Of a stretch of DNA of 64,000 nucleotides, positions 15,912 through 24,538 are shown piece by piece. A model generated the notes under the pieces. The model worked only from the letters and a program-made list of their open reading frames with translations, did not search any database and was not told where the DNA came from. The stretch lies in the NCBI GenBank assembly GCA_964344565.1, contig CAYFNT010000001.1:124001-188000 (forward strand), given 5' to 3'. Numbering within the stretch: position 1 is the stretch's first letter; every line of letters begins with the position of its first letter. The position numbers were made by a program, and so were the translations under genes. Source of the stretch: JACNKJ01 sp964344565 (GTDB taxonomy: Bacteria; Krumholzibacteriota; Krumholzibacteriia; JACNKJ01).

Positions 15912-17276
15912 ATGAAACGCACCCATCCCAAGAAGAAAACCGGTGAATCGGGATACGCATTGGCCGTCGTGATGATCCTCGTCTTTTCCATGGGGATCGT
16001 CGGCAGCGCCTTCTATTCCATGGCGGGGCGCGAGACCATAGCGGCGCAGAAGAACCTGGATTCTCAGCGGGCCTTCTGGCTGGCTGAAGGTGCGAAGGCT
16101 CGAGCCCTGCGGCACCTCGTCGAACTCTCGAGTCCGCCACAGACGGGCATCACGATTTTCGAGGACATGCCGGGCCCCAACGGCGGGAGCTACTCGGTCT
16201 ACTGCAACGTGGACACGAGCGATACCTGGGAAGTCGAGAAGGCCTTCGTTCTCGACTGCGTCGGCAACTCTGGAGACATCGAACGCCGGATTCGCCAGCG
16301 AATCAAGATGACCTCCTTCGCCCTCTTCGCCATGTTCACCGACCAGGAAACCAACGGCCACTACACGATCTGGCATGTTTCCGGTAGCGTTATCGAGGGG
16401 CGTCTGCATACCAACGGCAAATTCAGCATCTACGGGGATCCCCATTTTTACGGTCAGGTCACCAGCGCTTCGGACCACATGACCGGCTATCGGCGCTATT
16501 GGGTGAACGAACCGAGCGATTGGCCTTGCGGCGGCAACAATCCCTATTTCGCGGAGGGCTTCGAACTCGAAGTCGAGCCCATCCCCATGCCCAGCGAAAC
16601 CGATGACCTCAAGCAGCTCGCCATGACCGGCGGCGTCTACTTCGGCGACGAGGCGGATCTGCAGCTGGGTGTCATGGGTGAAACCACTCCGATCGTGGCG
16701 CCGGGATGGCTTCGCTACAGAGATCACTACCCGCCGGGAGCCGAGTGGACCTCCGTTCAGATCGCGAATCTGGCGAACCAGGTCTTCTACTGCAACGATG
16801 ACCTGCACGTCGAGGGACTCCTGGACGGCGAACTGACGATTTCGAGCAATAGGAACATTTACATCGAGGATGACCTTCTCTATGCGGGTGCCGACGCCTC
16901 GGGACAGCCCTTGCCGGGTTGCGACGACATGCTCGGACTCGTCGCGGAGAGAAACATCATCTTCGTGGACAATGCGGCGAACCGTGATGATCTGATCATC
17001 GATTCCGTGCTCATGGCCTTGGACACTTCGATCGAGGCCGAGGACTACGATGAGGGCTCTCCCCGCGGCACGCTCACGATTTGGGGCGGCCTGATCCAGA
17101 AGTACAGGGGACCGGTCGGTACCGCAGGTTGGGGCGGCATGGTCGCCACCGGATACGACAAGAACTATCGATACGATGCGCGCGTGACCGCTCGCACTCC
17201 TCCGTACTTCCCGCAGACGGGTCAGTACGAGGAACTGGACTGGGAGGAGACCTGGGATGAATCCGACCCGTTCTAA
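15912..17276 (+). CDS. PilX-like pilus assembly protein with DUF4900-like domain
   Basis: The 454-residue product starts with a basic leader and a PilX-type hydrophobic helix (ESGYALAVVMILVFSMGIVG), followed by RAFWLAEGAKARAL, a typical PilX sequence. The large remainder, with GSVIEGRLHTNGKFSIYGDPHFYG, resembles the DUF4900/right-handed beta part of pilus-tip proteins in deltaproteobacteria and FCB bacteria. GAGGCAGGTGAG precedes the ATG at 15912. The stop lies 20 bases inside the next gene, so they are translationally coupled. The large exposed domain is a good candidate for a pilus-tip adhesin or assembly starter. Confidence 0.75.
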   Translation: MKRTHPKKKTGESGYALAVVMILVFSMGIVGSAFYSMAGRETIAAQKNLDSQRAFWLAEGAKARALRHLVELSSPPQTGITIFEDMPGPNGGSYSVYCNVDTSDTWEVEKAFVLDCVGNSGDIERRIRQRIKMTSFALFAMFTDQETNGHYTIWHVSGSVIEGRLHTNGKFSIYGDPHFYGQVTSASDHMTGYRRYWVNEPSDWPCGGNNPYFAEGFELEVEPIPMPSETDDLKQLAMTGGVYFGDEADLQLGVMGETTPIVAPGWLRYRDHYPPGAEWTSVQIANLANQVFYCNDDLHVEGLLDGELTISSNRNIYIEDDLLYAGADASGQPLPGCDDMLGLVAERNIIFVDNAANRDDLIIDSVLMALDTSIEAEDYDEGSPRGTLTIWGGLIQKYRGPVGTAGWGGMVATGYDKNYRYDARVTARTPPYFPQTGQYEELDWEETWDESDPF

Positions 17277-17754
17277 GAACTCCCAGAGCGGAATGACGCT
17301 CATCGAGATGATGATCGTCGTCATGCTCGGTCTCGTGATCATGATCGCCGCTGGGATGATCCACCAGGGAGTGGCAAGCAGCTTCAGGATGGGAGCCCAC
17401 AAGCTGGTGGCCCAGCAGGAGGCGAGTCTCCTCACGAAGGCGATCGACCGGCGAGCCAGAAACGCCTCGGACTTCGAGATCTATACGGTTCCCATTCGCA
17501 ACGTGCCGACGGAGACCGGGGACGGTCTGGCCCTGAAGGATGAGGCTGGAGAGGTGTTCTACCGGTTCGAGTGGGACTCCAGCAATATGACGCTCGCCGA
17601 CAGCACGGGGGCGAGGATCACGGCCATGAGCCTGCAGAGCGTGCAGTTCCGCCTGGATGAAGATGAACCCAAGACGATCTACTACAGCTTCCATGCGGAT
17701 GACGAGAAGGGCAACCTCATCGGCGTCGAGAGCGCCATATCGCTGCGGAATTGA
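17257..17754 (+). CDS. Minor pilin, PilW/GspJ-like
   Basis: The 165-residue prepilin has a leader ending in SG and the mature start MTLIEMMIVVMLGLVIMIAAG, with Glu5 retained. The globular part is small, beta-rich and acidic (VQFRLDEDEPKTIYYSF). It overlaps the end of the PilX-like gene by 20 bases. The set PilV-like, PilX-like and PilW-like matches the minor pilin block that builds the priming complex at the pilus base and tip. Assignment of PilW as opposed to PilE-like or GspJ-like is by position and length. Confidence 0.8.
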   Translation: MNPTRSKNSQSGMTLIEMMIVVMLGLVIMIAAGMIHQGVASSFRMGAHKLVAQQEASLLTKAIDRRARNASDFEIYTVPIRNVPTETGDGLALKDEAGEVFYRFEWDSSNMTLADSTGARITAMSLQSVQFRLDEDEPKTIYYSFHADDEKGNLIGVESAISLRN

Positions 17755-17835
17755 GGTGGGCGAGATTCGGCATCGCCTGCCGCACGCTTGGTGATTCGAG
17801 TTTCGGGAGAGTAAGCGCGACCCAAGGAGGGGTTT

Positions 17836-20526
17836 TTGCGTAAGACGAATGAACGGAGTCAAAGGCTGGATCTGGGAAATCTGGCCGGGATCTTCGAACA
17901 ACGCCGACTCAAAGCAAAACAGAAAGCGGAAGCCAAGGCCAAGGCCAGGGCAGAGGCTGAGGCGAAAGCCAAAGCCAAGGCCGAGGAAAAGGCCAGGGCC
18001 AAGGCTGAGGCGAGAGCCAAAGCTGAAGCCGAGGCGAAAGCCCGAGCCGAAGCCAAGGCGAAGGCCAAGGCAGAGGCCGAAGCGAAGGCCAGGGCGGAGG
18101 CCGAGGCGAAAGCCAGGGCGGAAGCGGAGGCGAAGGCCCGAGCCGAAGCCAAGGCGAAGGCCAAGGCGGAGGCCGAGGCGAAGGCCAAGGCGGAAGCGGA
18201 GGCGAAGGCCAAGGCGGAAGCGGAGGCGAAGGCCAGGGCGGAAGCCGAAGCGAAGGCCAAAGCGGATGCGGAAGCCAGGGCCAGGGCCGAAGCGAAGGCT
18301 CAGGCTGAGGAAAAGGCCAGGGCGGAGGCGGAAGCACGCGCTGAAGCGGAGGCCAAAGCTGCCGAAGCTGTCAAGGCTCGCGCAGAGGCAGAAGCTCGCG
18401 CCGCAGCCGCGGCAAGGGCTCGTGCTGAAGCTGAAACGAAGGCCAAGGCGGAGGCCGCGGCAAGGGCTCGTGCTGAAGCTGAAGCGAAGGCCAAGGCGGA
18501 AGCCGAAGCGAAGGCCAGGGCGGAGGCCGAAGCGAAGGCAAGGGCGGAATCCGAGGCGAAGGCCAGGGCGGAATCCGAGGCGAAGGCCAGGGCGGAATCC
18601 GAGGTGAAGGCCAGGGCAGAAGCCGAAGCGAAGGCTAAGGCGGAAGCCGAAGCGAAGGCCAAGGCGGAAGCCGAAGCGAAGGCCAAGGCGGAAGCCGAGG
18701 CGAGGGCCAAGGCGGAGGCCGAGGCGAGGGCCAAGGCGGAGGCCGAGGCGAAGGCCAAGGCGGAAGCCAAGATCAAGGATCAGGCCTCATCGAGTGAAAT
18801 GTCCGAGGCGAGAGCCCGGATCGAGGCCGAGATCAAGGCCCGCAAAGAAGCCGAAGCATCTTCCCGCGGCACCTCCAAGTTGACCGCCGACGGCGCCATT
18901 GATCCCGCCAAGGAAACCGAGCAGGTGCGGGAACCCGATCCGACGAAGAGGGTCTCTAATGTTATAGCAAAAGGACTAAGTGGGTCGGTACTAGGGGAAG
19001 AAAAAAGCAAAAACTTCCAGAGTTCCTCTCCCGCGGGCGCCGTGGATGAACCCTCGAATTACGAAAGGGCTTCCGCTCCTCCTGCGGAAGTCCAAGCCCC
19101 CGAAAAGACTGTCGAGCGGAAAGATGCATCGGATCATCCACCCAGCAGCGAGCGGAAAGCGAATGGGGATGAGAAGTCGCAGGAGTCCGGGACGGATTCC
19201 GACTCCAGGTCCGCCTCCTCAGGCGATGAGGAGCATTTGACAGGGACCCGGGAAAAATCCTCGGACGCAGGGCCGGAAGACCCTCCAGAGGCTCCGACGC
19301 AGGTTTCGAGCGATCCCGATTCCGAATCCGGGGAATCCGTTGAATCCAAAGAGATTGCAGGCGAATCCAAGGGAAATGAAGCCGGGAAGGTCGCCAAAGG
19401 GACCGAGTCTCCCTCAAAACGCGGTGTTGGAAGGCTTTTCGCAAGGCCCAAGGGGAAAAAGGACGAGAAGAGCGCCGAGGACCGCCGGGCGCCGAAGAAG
19501 TCCAAGCGAGAGAAGTCCGTTTTCAGGGGGGGCATGTTCAAATCCACGGATCTGCGCACCGGTATCGATCTGGGATCCAGTAGCGTGAAACTGGTCCAGG
19601 GCCGGGGCAAGGACCGTCTCGAGGAAGTGACCATCATGGCTAGCGAGGCGCTTCCCACGCTGAAAAATAGTCATGATGAATTGGAACTCGAACGATGCAC
19701 TTCCGAGGCGTTAAAAAAACTTCTCGATCGTCTCGACCTGAACAGGCGGAATCTCGGAAACCTGGTCGTTTCGGTGAGCGGGAAGGACGCCAGCATTCGA
19801 GAAGTGACCATGCCTCCGCTGTCCGAGAACGATCTGAGGCTCGCCCTTCCCTTCGAGGCCAGGACCCATCTGGACATCGAATCCATGGAACGACCGGTTC
19901 TCGCCGCGCAGATCCTCGGTGACGCGCCGGCCCTGGTGGACAATGGGGTCGCCATGAGTCGCGTGCTTCTGGCCGCCGTGCCGGCCCAGAGCAAGAACTT
20001 TCCCCTCCGGGTGTTGAAGAAGGCAGGACTGGAACCGCGGGTGCTCGATCTGGATTTTCTCGCCGGCTTCAATCAGCTCTTCTCCAAAATCGAGGAGAGC
20101 GAAGACCACGCCACCGCCATGGGCCTCGTGGATCTTGGCAGGGACAAGAGCTCATTGCACATCACGAGCGCAACGGGCGGCCTGCTGAGTCGCAAACTCG
20201 GCCCCGGGATCGTGGCTTCGGAGGCCAGAGGAAATAGCCTCGACCGCTTCCTCGACAACCTCAAGTTCAAGATGGCCGAGACCATCTTCTTCTACCGTCA
20301 GCGTTACGGGAAGGACATCTCCGCGATCTTCCTTTCCGGAGGAGGAGCGCTCATCGACGGAATCGGCGAAAAGATGCAGGAGAGCATCAAGCTGCCGGTC
20401 GAGATCCTGGATCCCGTGGAGGGGCTCGTCTTCTCGAAATCTGCGATCAAGGAAGTGAATGGGGACGGACCCAGCTTCGTGAACGCGGTCGGCCTGTGCA
20501 GGTGGGGGGACGGTGCCCATGTATAG
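17836..20526 (+). CDS. pilM: PilM with a long Ala/Lys/Glu-repeat N-terminal extension
   Basis: PilM is the actin-like cytoplasmic protein that binds the tail of PilN. Here only the last 325 residues (about 571-896) form PilM: TGIDLGSSSVKLVQG (phosphate loop), LVVSVSGKDASIREV, MGLVDLGRDKSSLHI, and AIFLSGGGALIDGIGE. Residues 22-315 are an almost pure A-K-A-E-A repeat predicted to be one long helix, as in TolA; 316-570 are a Ser/Glu/Lys-rich disordered linker. TTG at 17836 is preceded by AAGGAGG, so the extension is translated from a strong site. Usual PilM proteins have about 350 residues, so this is more than twice the normal size. An internal ATG (Met567, 19534) follows a G-run and could yield a plain PilM. 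Confidence 0.88.
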   Translation: MRKTNERSQRLDLGNLAGIFEQRRLKAKQKAEAKAKARAEAEAKAKAKAEEKARAKAEARAKAEAEAKARAEAKAKAKAEAEAKARAEAEAKARAEAEAKARAEAKAKAKAEAEAKAKAEAEAKAKAEAEAKARAEAEAKAKADAEARARAEAKAQAEEKARAEAEARAEAEAKAAEAVKARAEAEARAAAAARARAEAETKAKAEAAARARAEAEAKAKAEAEAKARAEAEAKARAESEAKARAESEAKARAESEVKARAEAEAKAKAEAEAKAKAEAEAKAKAEAEARAKAEAEARAKAEAEAKAKAEAKIKDQASSSEMSEARARIEAEIKARKEAEASSRGTSKLTADGAIDPAKETEQVREPDPTKRVSNVIAKGLSGSVLGEEKSKNFQSSSPAGAVDEPSNYERASAPPAEVQAPEKTVERKDASDHPPSSERKANGDEKSQESGTDSDSRSASSGDEEHLTGTREKSSDAGPEDPPEAPTQVSSDPDSESGESVESKEIAGESKGNEAGKVAKGTESPSKRGVGRLFARPKGKKDEKSAEDRRAPKKSKREKSVFRGGMFKSTDLRTGIDLGSSSVKLVQGRGKDRLEEVTIMASEALPTLKNSHDELELERCTSEALKKLLDRLDLNRRNLGNLVVSVSGKDASIREVTMPPLSENDLRLALPFEARTHLDIESMERPVLAAQILGDAPALVDNGVAMSRVLLAAVPAQSKNFPLRVLKKAGLEPRVLDLDFLAGFNQLFSKIEESEDHATAMGLVDLGRDKSSLHITSATGGLLSRKLGPGIVASEARGNSLDRFLDNLKFKMAETIFFYRQRYGKDISAIFLSGGGALIDGIGEKMQESIKLPVEILDPVEGLVFSKSAIKEVNGDGPSFVNAVGLCRWGDGAHV
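17899..18775 (+). repeat. Low-complexity coding repeat (KAEAEAKA) in pilM
   Basis: About 880 bases consist of GCC/GCG/GCT alanine codons alternating with AAG/AGG and GAG/GAA codons. Some 18- to 24-base blocks recur nearly perfectly (for example the AESEAKAR blocks around 18541-18600). Slippage or unequal recombination could change its length between strains. It is not a CRISPR: there are no spacers, and the frame is kept. Confidence 0.9.
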
Positions 20527-21076
20527 CCTGAATTTCTATCCCGAGTATCTGGAGCGCAGGAAAGAGTCGCGGAAGAGGGTCTTCAAGACCGCGGCGGTGG
20601 CGATGCTATCCGGCCTGATCTTCTTCTCCATCGGCTCCCTGGTGCTGAGCGCGGTCATCATCAGCGGACGGCTGAGCCTGGCGAGCTCCTACGTGGCCGA
20701 ACAGAACAGCCGGATCGCGAGTCAGACGGCCCTGCAATCCGAGCTGCTGAGCCTGCGGGAGATGCTCGATATCCGGGCTCAGCGCATCGACTGGGCCCCC
20801 AAGCTCGCGATGCTTTCGGAGAAGATGCACGAGGATCTGCAGATCGTCGATTTCGACGGTTGCAACGATCGTGGCAAGAAGCCGAAGAAGCTCACCATCT
20901 ACGGAGAGTCCAGAAACAAGGACCTCCAGATCAGCGTGTTCACCGAGTTCGTGGACATCCTGAGCATCGATCCTCGCCTCTCCAACGACTTCGCGAACCT
21001 GAGATTGGGTAGCGTCGGGGGAGGAGCCGGCAACGGTTTCCAGATCATCGGCGACGATTCGGAGGGCGGCTCATGA
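20519..21076 (+). CDS. pilN: Type IV pilus alignment protein PilN
   Basis: PilN is a bitopic inner-membrane protein linking cytoplasmic PilM with PilO. The 185-residue product starts with the conserved NFYPE segment (LNFYPEYLERRK) that inserts into PilM, then one transmembrane helix near residues 22-45 (AVAMLSGLIFFSIGSLVLSAV) and a periplasmic coiled coil and ferredoxin-like domain. The ATG at 20519 overlaps the end of pilM; a GTG at 20513 is an alternative. The stop overlaps the pilO start (ATGA). It is normal in length, so any adaptation to the enlarged PilM is not visible here. Confidence 0.9.
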   Translation: MYSLNFYPEYLERRKESRKRVFKTAAVAMLSGLIFFSIGSLVLSAVIISGRLSLASSYVAEQNSRIASQTALQSELLSLREMLDIRAQRIDWAPKLAMLSEKMHEDLQIVDFDGCNDRGKKPKKLTIYGESRNKDLQISVFTEFVDILSIDPRLSNDFANLRLGSVGGGAGNGFQIIGDDSEGGS

Positions 21077-21600
21077 TCGGAAACCTCAAAAGGTTCGTCG
21101 GCGGCAAATTCCTTTTGATCGGCCTGGTGGTCGTCGCCCTCGGTCTCGTCGTGGATTTGGCCTTCGTCGGTCCGAGAAGCAAGAAGCTGTCTTCCCTCGA
21201 GAAACGGCGAAACGAACTCGTCGGGCAGGCCGCCATGGCGATGAACTCGAGTCGAGACAACCAGCGCTTCCTGGACTACATGAATTCCAAGGATCTCCGC
21301 CTCGGGCATCAGAACATCGAGGACCCGACGACCTTCCTGGGAAAACTCATCGAAGAGACGAATCTCGTCCGGCTGGAACTGCGAACCATCGACGAGATCG
21401 AGTCGGCCAACCTGGTTCAGTCGAAGTTCTTCCTCCGCGTGCACGGTCCCTTCGACTCGACTCTCAAGCTCGTGCAGGCCCTTGAGCAGGGTGCGCGACT
21501 GGTCACCATCGACGAGATCAAGATAAGCAGGGGCAACGACGACAGCCGGCTCGAAACGCGGCTCAATCTCTCCATCTACGATCCCCTGGAGAAACTCTGA
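21073..21600 (+). CDS. pilO: Type IV pilus alignment protein PilO
   Basis: The 175-residue product has a short cytoplasmic start, one transmembrane helix (FLLIGLVVVALGLVVDLAFVG), a coiled coil, and a ferredoxin-like C-terminal domain (TNLVRLELRTIDEIE, FDSTLKLVQALEQGARLVTI). PilO pairs with PilN and contacts PilP in the periplasm. It is coupled to its neighbours on both sides: ATGA with pilN and TGATG with the pilP-like gene. Confidence 0.88.
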   Translation: MIGNLKRFVGGKFLLIGLVVVALGLVVDLAFVGPRSKKLSSLEKRRNELVGQAAMAMNSSRDNQRFLDYMNSKDLRLGHQNIEDPTTFLGKLIEETNLVRLELRTIDEIESANLVQSKFFLRVHGPFDSTLKLVQALEQGARLVTIDEIKISRGNDDSRLETRLNLSIYDPLEKL

Positions 21601-22109
21601 TGAAAATGAGCAGCGGAGACGGCAGGACGTTTTGGGTGCTATGCACCCTCCTGCTTCTGATTGGGGTGTACTTCGGAATCAGGGGGCGCAATGCGCTCGA
21701 AAAGAGCTCCCTGGTCACCACCTCATCGGCAGAAAACTTGCGAACCGAGTCGACCAGTTGGATGCCCGACACCATTCTGATCAATCAGAAGGCAAGCTAT
21801 CTCCAACAGTCGACTAAGGCTGGGCGGGATCCATTCGCGGATCCTCCCAAAGCCAAGCCGAAACCGAAGTCCGAGAACAGTGGCTCGAAATCTACCAAAC
21901 CGAAGGCTCCAAAACCGAAAAAGCTCCAGCCCCCCGACCTCCGGGCGCTGCTTTACGACACGGTCAACCCATCCGCGAAACTCAGCACCAAGAAATCTGT
22001 CTCGGGTTGGCTCCACGTCGGTGACGAATTCCTCGGTTGGACGATCATCGAAATTTCCTCGAAGACGGTGACGGTGTCGAAGAACGGAAAGACTTTCGAA
22101 CTCGACTGA
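21600..22109 (+). CDS. pilP: PilP-like alignment protein with membrane anchor
   Basis: Between pilO and pilQ, the normal place of pilP, lies a 169-residue protein with an N-terminal transmembrane segment (FWVLCTLLLLIGVYFGIRG), a DPFADP motif typical of PilP/GspC-like connectors, a Lys/Pro-rich linker (PKAKPKPKSE), and a small beta domain (SVSGWLHVGDEFLGWTIIEI). Classical PilP is a lipoprotein; here I see no lipobox, so it seems anchored by the helix, more like GspC. It should link the PilN-PilO complex to the secretin. Confidence 0.75.
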   Translation: MKMSSGDGRTFWVLCTLLLLIGVYFGIRGRNALEKSSLVTTSSAENLRTESTSWMPDTILINQKASYLQQSTKAGRDPFADPPKAKPKPKSENSGSKSTKPKAPKPKKLQPPDLRALLYDTVNPSAKLSTKKSVSGWLHVGDEFLGWTIIEISSKTVTVSKNGKTFELD

Positions 22110-22131
22110 TAAGGCCCTAGGAGGCTTTCGA

Positions 22132-23445
22132 ATGAACTTCTCGATATCCCCAGTTCACTCCTTCAAGAGGATCGCGCTCTTGGCCGCGGCACTCATCATG
22201 GCGGCCCTGCCGTCCTACGGCGACCTGGCGCCCCAGCCGACGGTCGTCTCGCTGAGCGCCGACAGCACGTGCGTCAACGAGATCCTCGAAATACTGGCCA
22301 GTCGAAGCGGATTGAACATCATCACGAGTCCGGAAGTTCAGTCCCGGAAGATCACCATCCACCTCGAGGACACCCCCTTCGACGAGGCCTTCAACCTGGT
22401 GGTCCGCGCCGCGGGACTGGGATTCGAGCGAGTGGGTTCCTCGATTCTCGTCGCCGATCCGGGCCGCCTGGCTGCGCCCACGGGCTTGATCTCCGAAGTC
22501 TTCGACCTCCAGTACGCCGACGCCGAGGCCGTGGCGAAGATGCTGGAAGTGCTCGGAGCCGCCGTTTCCTCCGATGTGAAGAACAGTCGCGTCATCATGC
22601 GAGGAACCCAGTCGCAGTTGGAGGAGGCGGAGCGCATCATCGCTTCGGTGGACGAGAAACCCATCCAGGTCTATCTGGAAACCAGACTCATCGAGGTGAA
22701 CACGAATCGCCTCACCGAGCTGGGCGTGGACTGGGAAAAGCTCACGAAATGGACCACGATCGTGACCGAGGAGAATCCCGGTTACTCGAGCCCCGACGCC
22801 ATGCCTTCGGATATCGCCTATAGGCCCTTCGAGGATGGCGGAATCCTCTTCCGACAGAACGAGACTCTCGAACTGGCCATCGACGCCCTTCTCACCGACG
22901 GAGACGCGAAGCTGCTGGCCAACGTGAAAGTGGTCACGGTGGACGGAGTGCCGGCCGAGATCTTCGCGGGCGAGACGGTGCCGGTTATGATCAGCTCACT
23001 CCAGTCCTCGGCGGCCGCGGGGGCATTCCAGACCTTGGCCCTGGAGAAGATCGACGTGGGCGTGCGCCTGAACATCACGCCTCGGGTCACGGACACCGGT
23101 CACATCACCACTCTCGTCCAACCGGAGATCTCGCGGATTCTGCGATTCGTGGGTCCCGACGAAGACCTTCCCCAGACCTCGACGCGGAGGGCCAAGAGCC
23201 TCGTGCGCGTCCGCGACGGACAGAAGATCTTCCTGGGTGGACTGCTTTCCGAAGAGGAGCGTTCCACGGTCAAGAAGGTGCCCCTGCTCGGTCAGATCCC
23301 GCTGCTCGGCCGTCTGTTCTCGCACACCAAGGTCGAGAAGATCAGCCTGGATCTTCTCATCGAAGTCACGCCGAGGATCGTCGGCGACGAGGGCCTGAAG
23401 ATTCCCGTGAGCGAAGCCCTGTCCGAAGCCTGGCATCAGGGCTAG
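22132..23445 (+). CDS. pilQ: Type IV pilus secretin PilQ (short form)
   Basis: The 437-residue product has a signal peptide (about 30 residues), an N0/STN-type domain (VSLSADSTCVNEILEILASRSGLNI), an N1-type ring domain (ISEVFDLQYADAEAVAKMLEVLG), and the secretin core (GVRLNITPRVTDTGHITTLVQPEISRI as residues split over the beta-barrel region; DGQKIFLGGLLSEE; PLLGQIPLLGRLF). It forms the outer-membrane gate for the pilus. Typical PilQ proteins have 600-900 residues with peptidoglycan-binding AMIN domains, which are absent here. AGGAGG precedes the ATG. Confidence 0.92.
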   Translation: MNFSISPVHSFKRIALLAAALIMAALPSYGDLAPQPTVVSLSADSTCVNEILEILASRSGLNIITSPEVQSRKITIHLEDTPFDEAFNLVVRAAGLGFERVGSSILVADPGRLAAPTGLISEVFDLQYADAEAVAKMLEVLGAAVSSDVKNSRVIMRGTQSQLEEAERIIASVDEKPIQVYLETRLIEVNTNRLTELGVDWEKLTKWTTIVTEENPGYSSPDAMPSDIAYRPFEDGGILFRQNETLELAIDALLTDGDAKLLANVKVVTVDGVPAEIFAGETVPVMISSLQSSAAAGAFQTLALEKIDVGVRLNITPRVTDTGHITTLVQPEISRILRFVGPDEDLPQTSTRRAKSLVRVRDGQKIFLGGLLSEEERSTVKKVPLLGQIPLLGRLFSHTKVEKISLDLLIEVTPRIVGDEGLKIPVSEALSEAWHQG

Positions 23446-23455
23446 GAGGAACCGG

Positions 23456-24520
23456 ATGAACATCACCGAAGTGCTGCACGAAGCCGTGAGGAGGGAAGCC
23501 TCCGACATCCTCATCTCGGCGGGCGCGCCCGTGAGCTACCACATCTTCGGCGAACTGCAGCCGAAAGAGGACAATCACGTGCTCAACCCGCAGGAGAGCG
23601 AGGATCTCACCTATCAGCTTCTCACGGCCCGCGGCATTCGGGAGTTCGAGGAGAATTGGGAACTGGACAGTTCCTACGAGATGCCCGGCGTGGCGAATTT
23701 TCGCGTCAACGCCCTCAAACAGAAGGGATCGGTGGGGGCGGTGCTTCGAGTGGTGCCCCTGGAAATTCCTCACTACTCGCACCTCGGGATCTCCGATCAC
23801 TTCATCAAGAAGCTGGCGTCCGTTCCCAACGGACTGATCCTCGTCACTGGCGCTACGGGCGCGGGCAAGTCGTCCACGGTGGCGGCTTTCCTCGAATACC
23901 TCAACACCGAGCACCACGTTGCGAAGCATATCGTGACCATCGAGGATCCCATCGAGTTCAGAATAGACTCGAAGGTCTGCGTCATCGATCAGCGAGAGAT
24001 CGGCATCGACACCAAGGACTACCTCGTGGGACTCAAGGGCGCCCTTCGTCAGATGCCCCACGTGATCTTCGTTGGCGAGATGCGCGACAGGGAAACCATC
24101 GAGATCGCGCTGACCGCGGCCGAAACGGGCAACGTGGTGATCAGCACCCTGGCTACCCAGTCGGCTTCCAAGACCATCAACCGAATCATCGACGTGTTCC
24201 CTCTGGAGGATCAGCCGGAGGTCCGCACCCGTCTCGCGCTCACCCTGCGATGCGTCATTTCCCAGGTCCTGTTGCCCCGTTGCGACAAGCCCGGCCGCGT
24301 CGCCGCCCGCGAGATCCTGCTCGTAAACAATCCGATCTCGAATCTGATTCGCGAGAACAAGGTGCACCAGATCAACAACGCCATCGCGGGTGCGGCCAAG
24401 GAGGGCATGTGCCTCCTGGACGACTCGCTTCTCAATCTAATGATGGAGGGAGTGGTGAACGTCTCCGACGCCGTACCGCGCCTTCAGGATCCGATGAAGG
24501 CCCAGCTGGTGCTGGGCTAG
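23456..24520 (+). CDS. pilT: Pilus retraction ATPase PilT-like
   Basis: PilT depolymerises pili and drives twitching. The 354-residue product lacks the long PilB N-terminus and zinc site, and has Walker A GATGAGKSST near residue 132, Asp box IVTIEDPIEFRI, Walker B LRQMPHVIFVGEMRDRE, and His box-like NVVISTLATQSASKTINRIID, where the usual His is replaced by Thr/Ala context (canonical TGHLVFGTLHT). The family-typical AIRNLIRENK-like segment appears as SNLIRENKVHQI. It could be PilT or PilU. It follows pilQ by 10 bases. Confidence 0.9.
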   Translation: MNITEVLHEAVRREASDILISAGAPVSYHIFGELQPKEDNHVLNPQESEDLTYQLLTARGIREFEENWELDSSYEMPGVANFRVNALKQKGSVGAVLRVVPLEIPHYSHLGISDHFIKKLASVPNGLILVTGATGAGKSSTVAAFLEYLNTEHHVAKHIVTIEDPIEFRIDSKVCVIDQREIGIDTKDYLVGLKGALRQMPHVIFVGEMRDRETIEIALTAAETGNVVISTLATQSASKTINRIIDVFPLEDQPEVRTRLALTLRCVISQVLLPRCDKPGRVAAREILLVNNPISNLIRENKVHQINNAIAGAAKEGMCLLDDSLLNLMMEGVVNVSDAVPRLQDPMKAQLVLG

Positions 24521-24538
24521 CAGATCAGGAGATCTGTC

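Noticed and set aside
15762..17435. A 557-codon minus-strand frame opposite the minor pilin genes
   Set aside because: The plus-strand genes have prepilin signals and ribosome sites; the antisense protein has none.
17899..18775. Repeat array that could resemble a CRISPR or a variable-number repeat locus
   Set aside because: Repeats are contiguous, keep the reading frame and lack unique spacers; no cas genes are nearby.
17859..18776. Long minus-strand frames (repeats of ASALAFAS) opposite the pilM repeat
   Set aside because: They are the antisense reading of the A-K-A-E codons. They have no ribosome site and the plus-strand frame continues into a conserved PilM domain.
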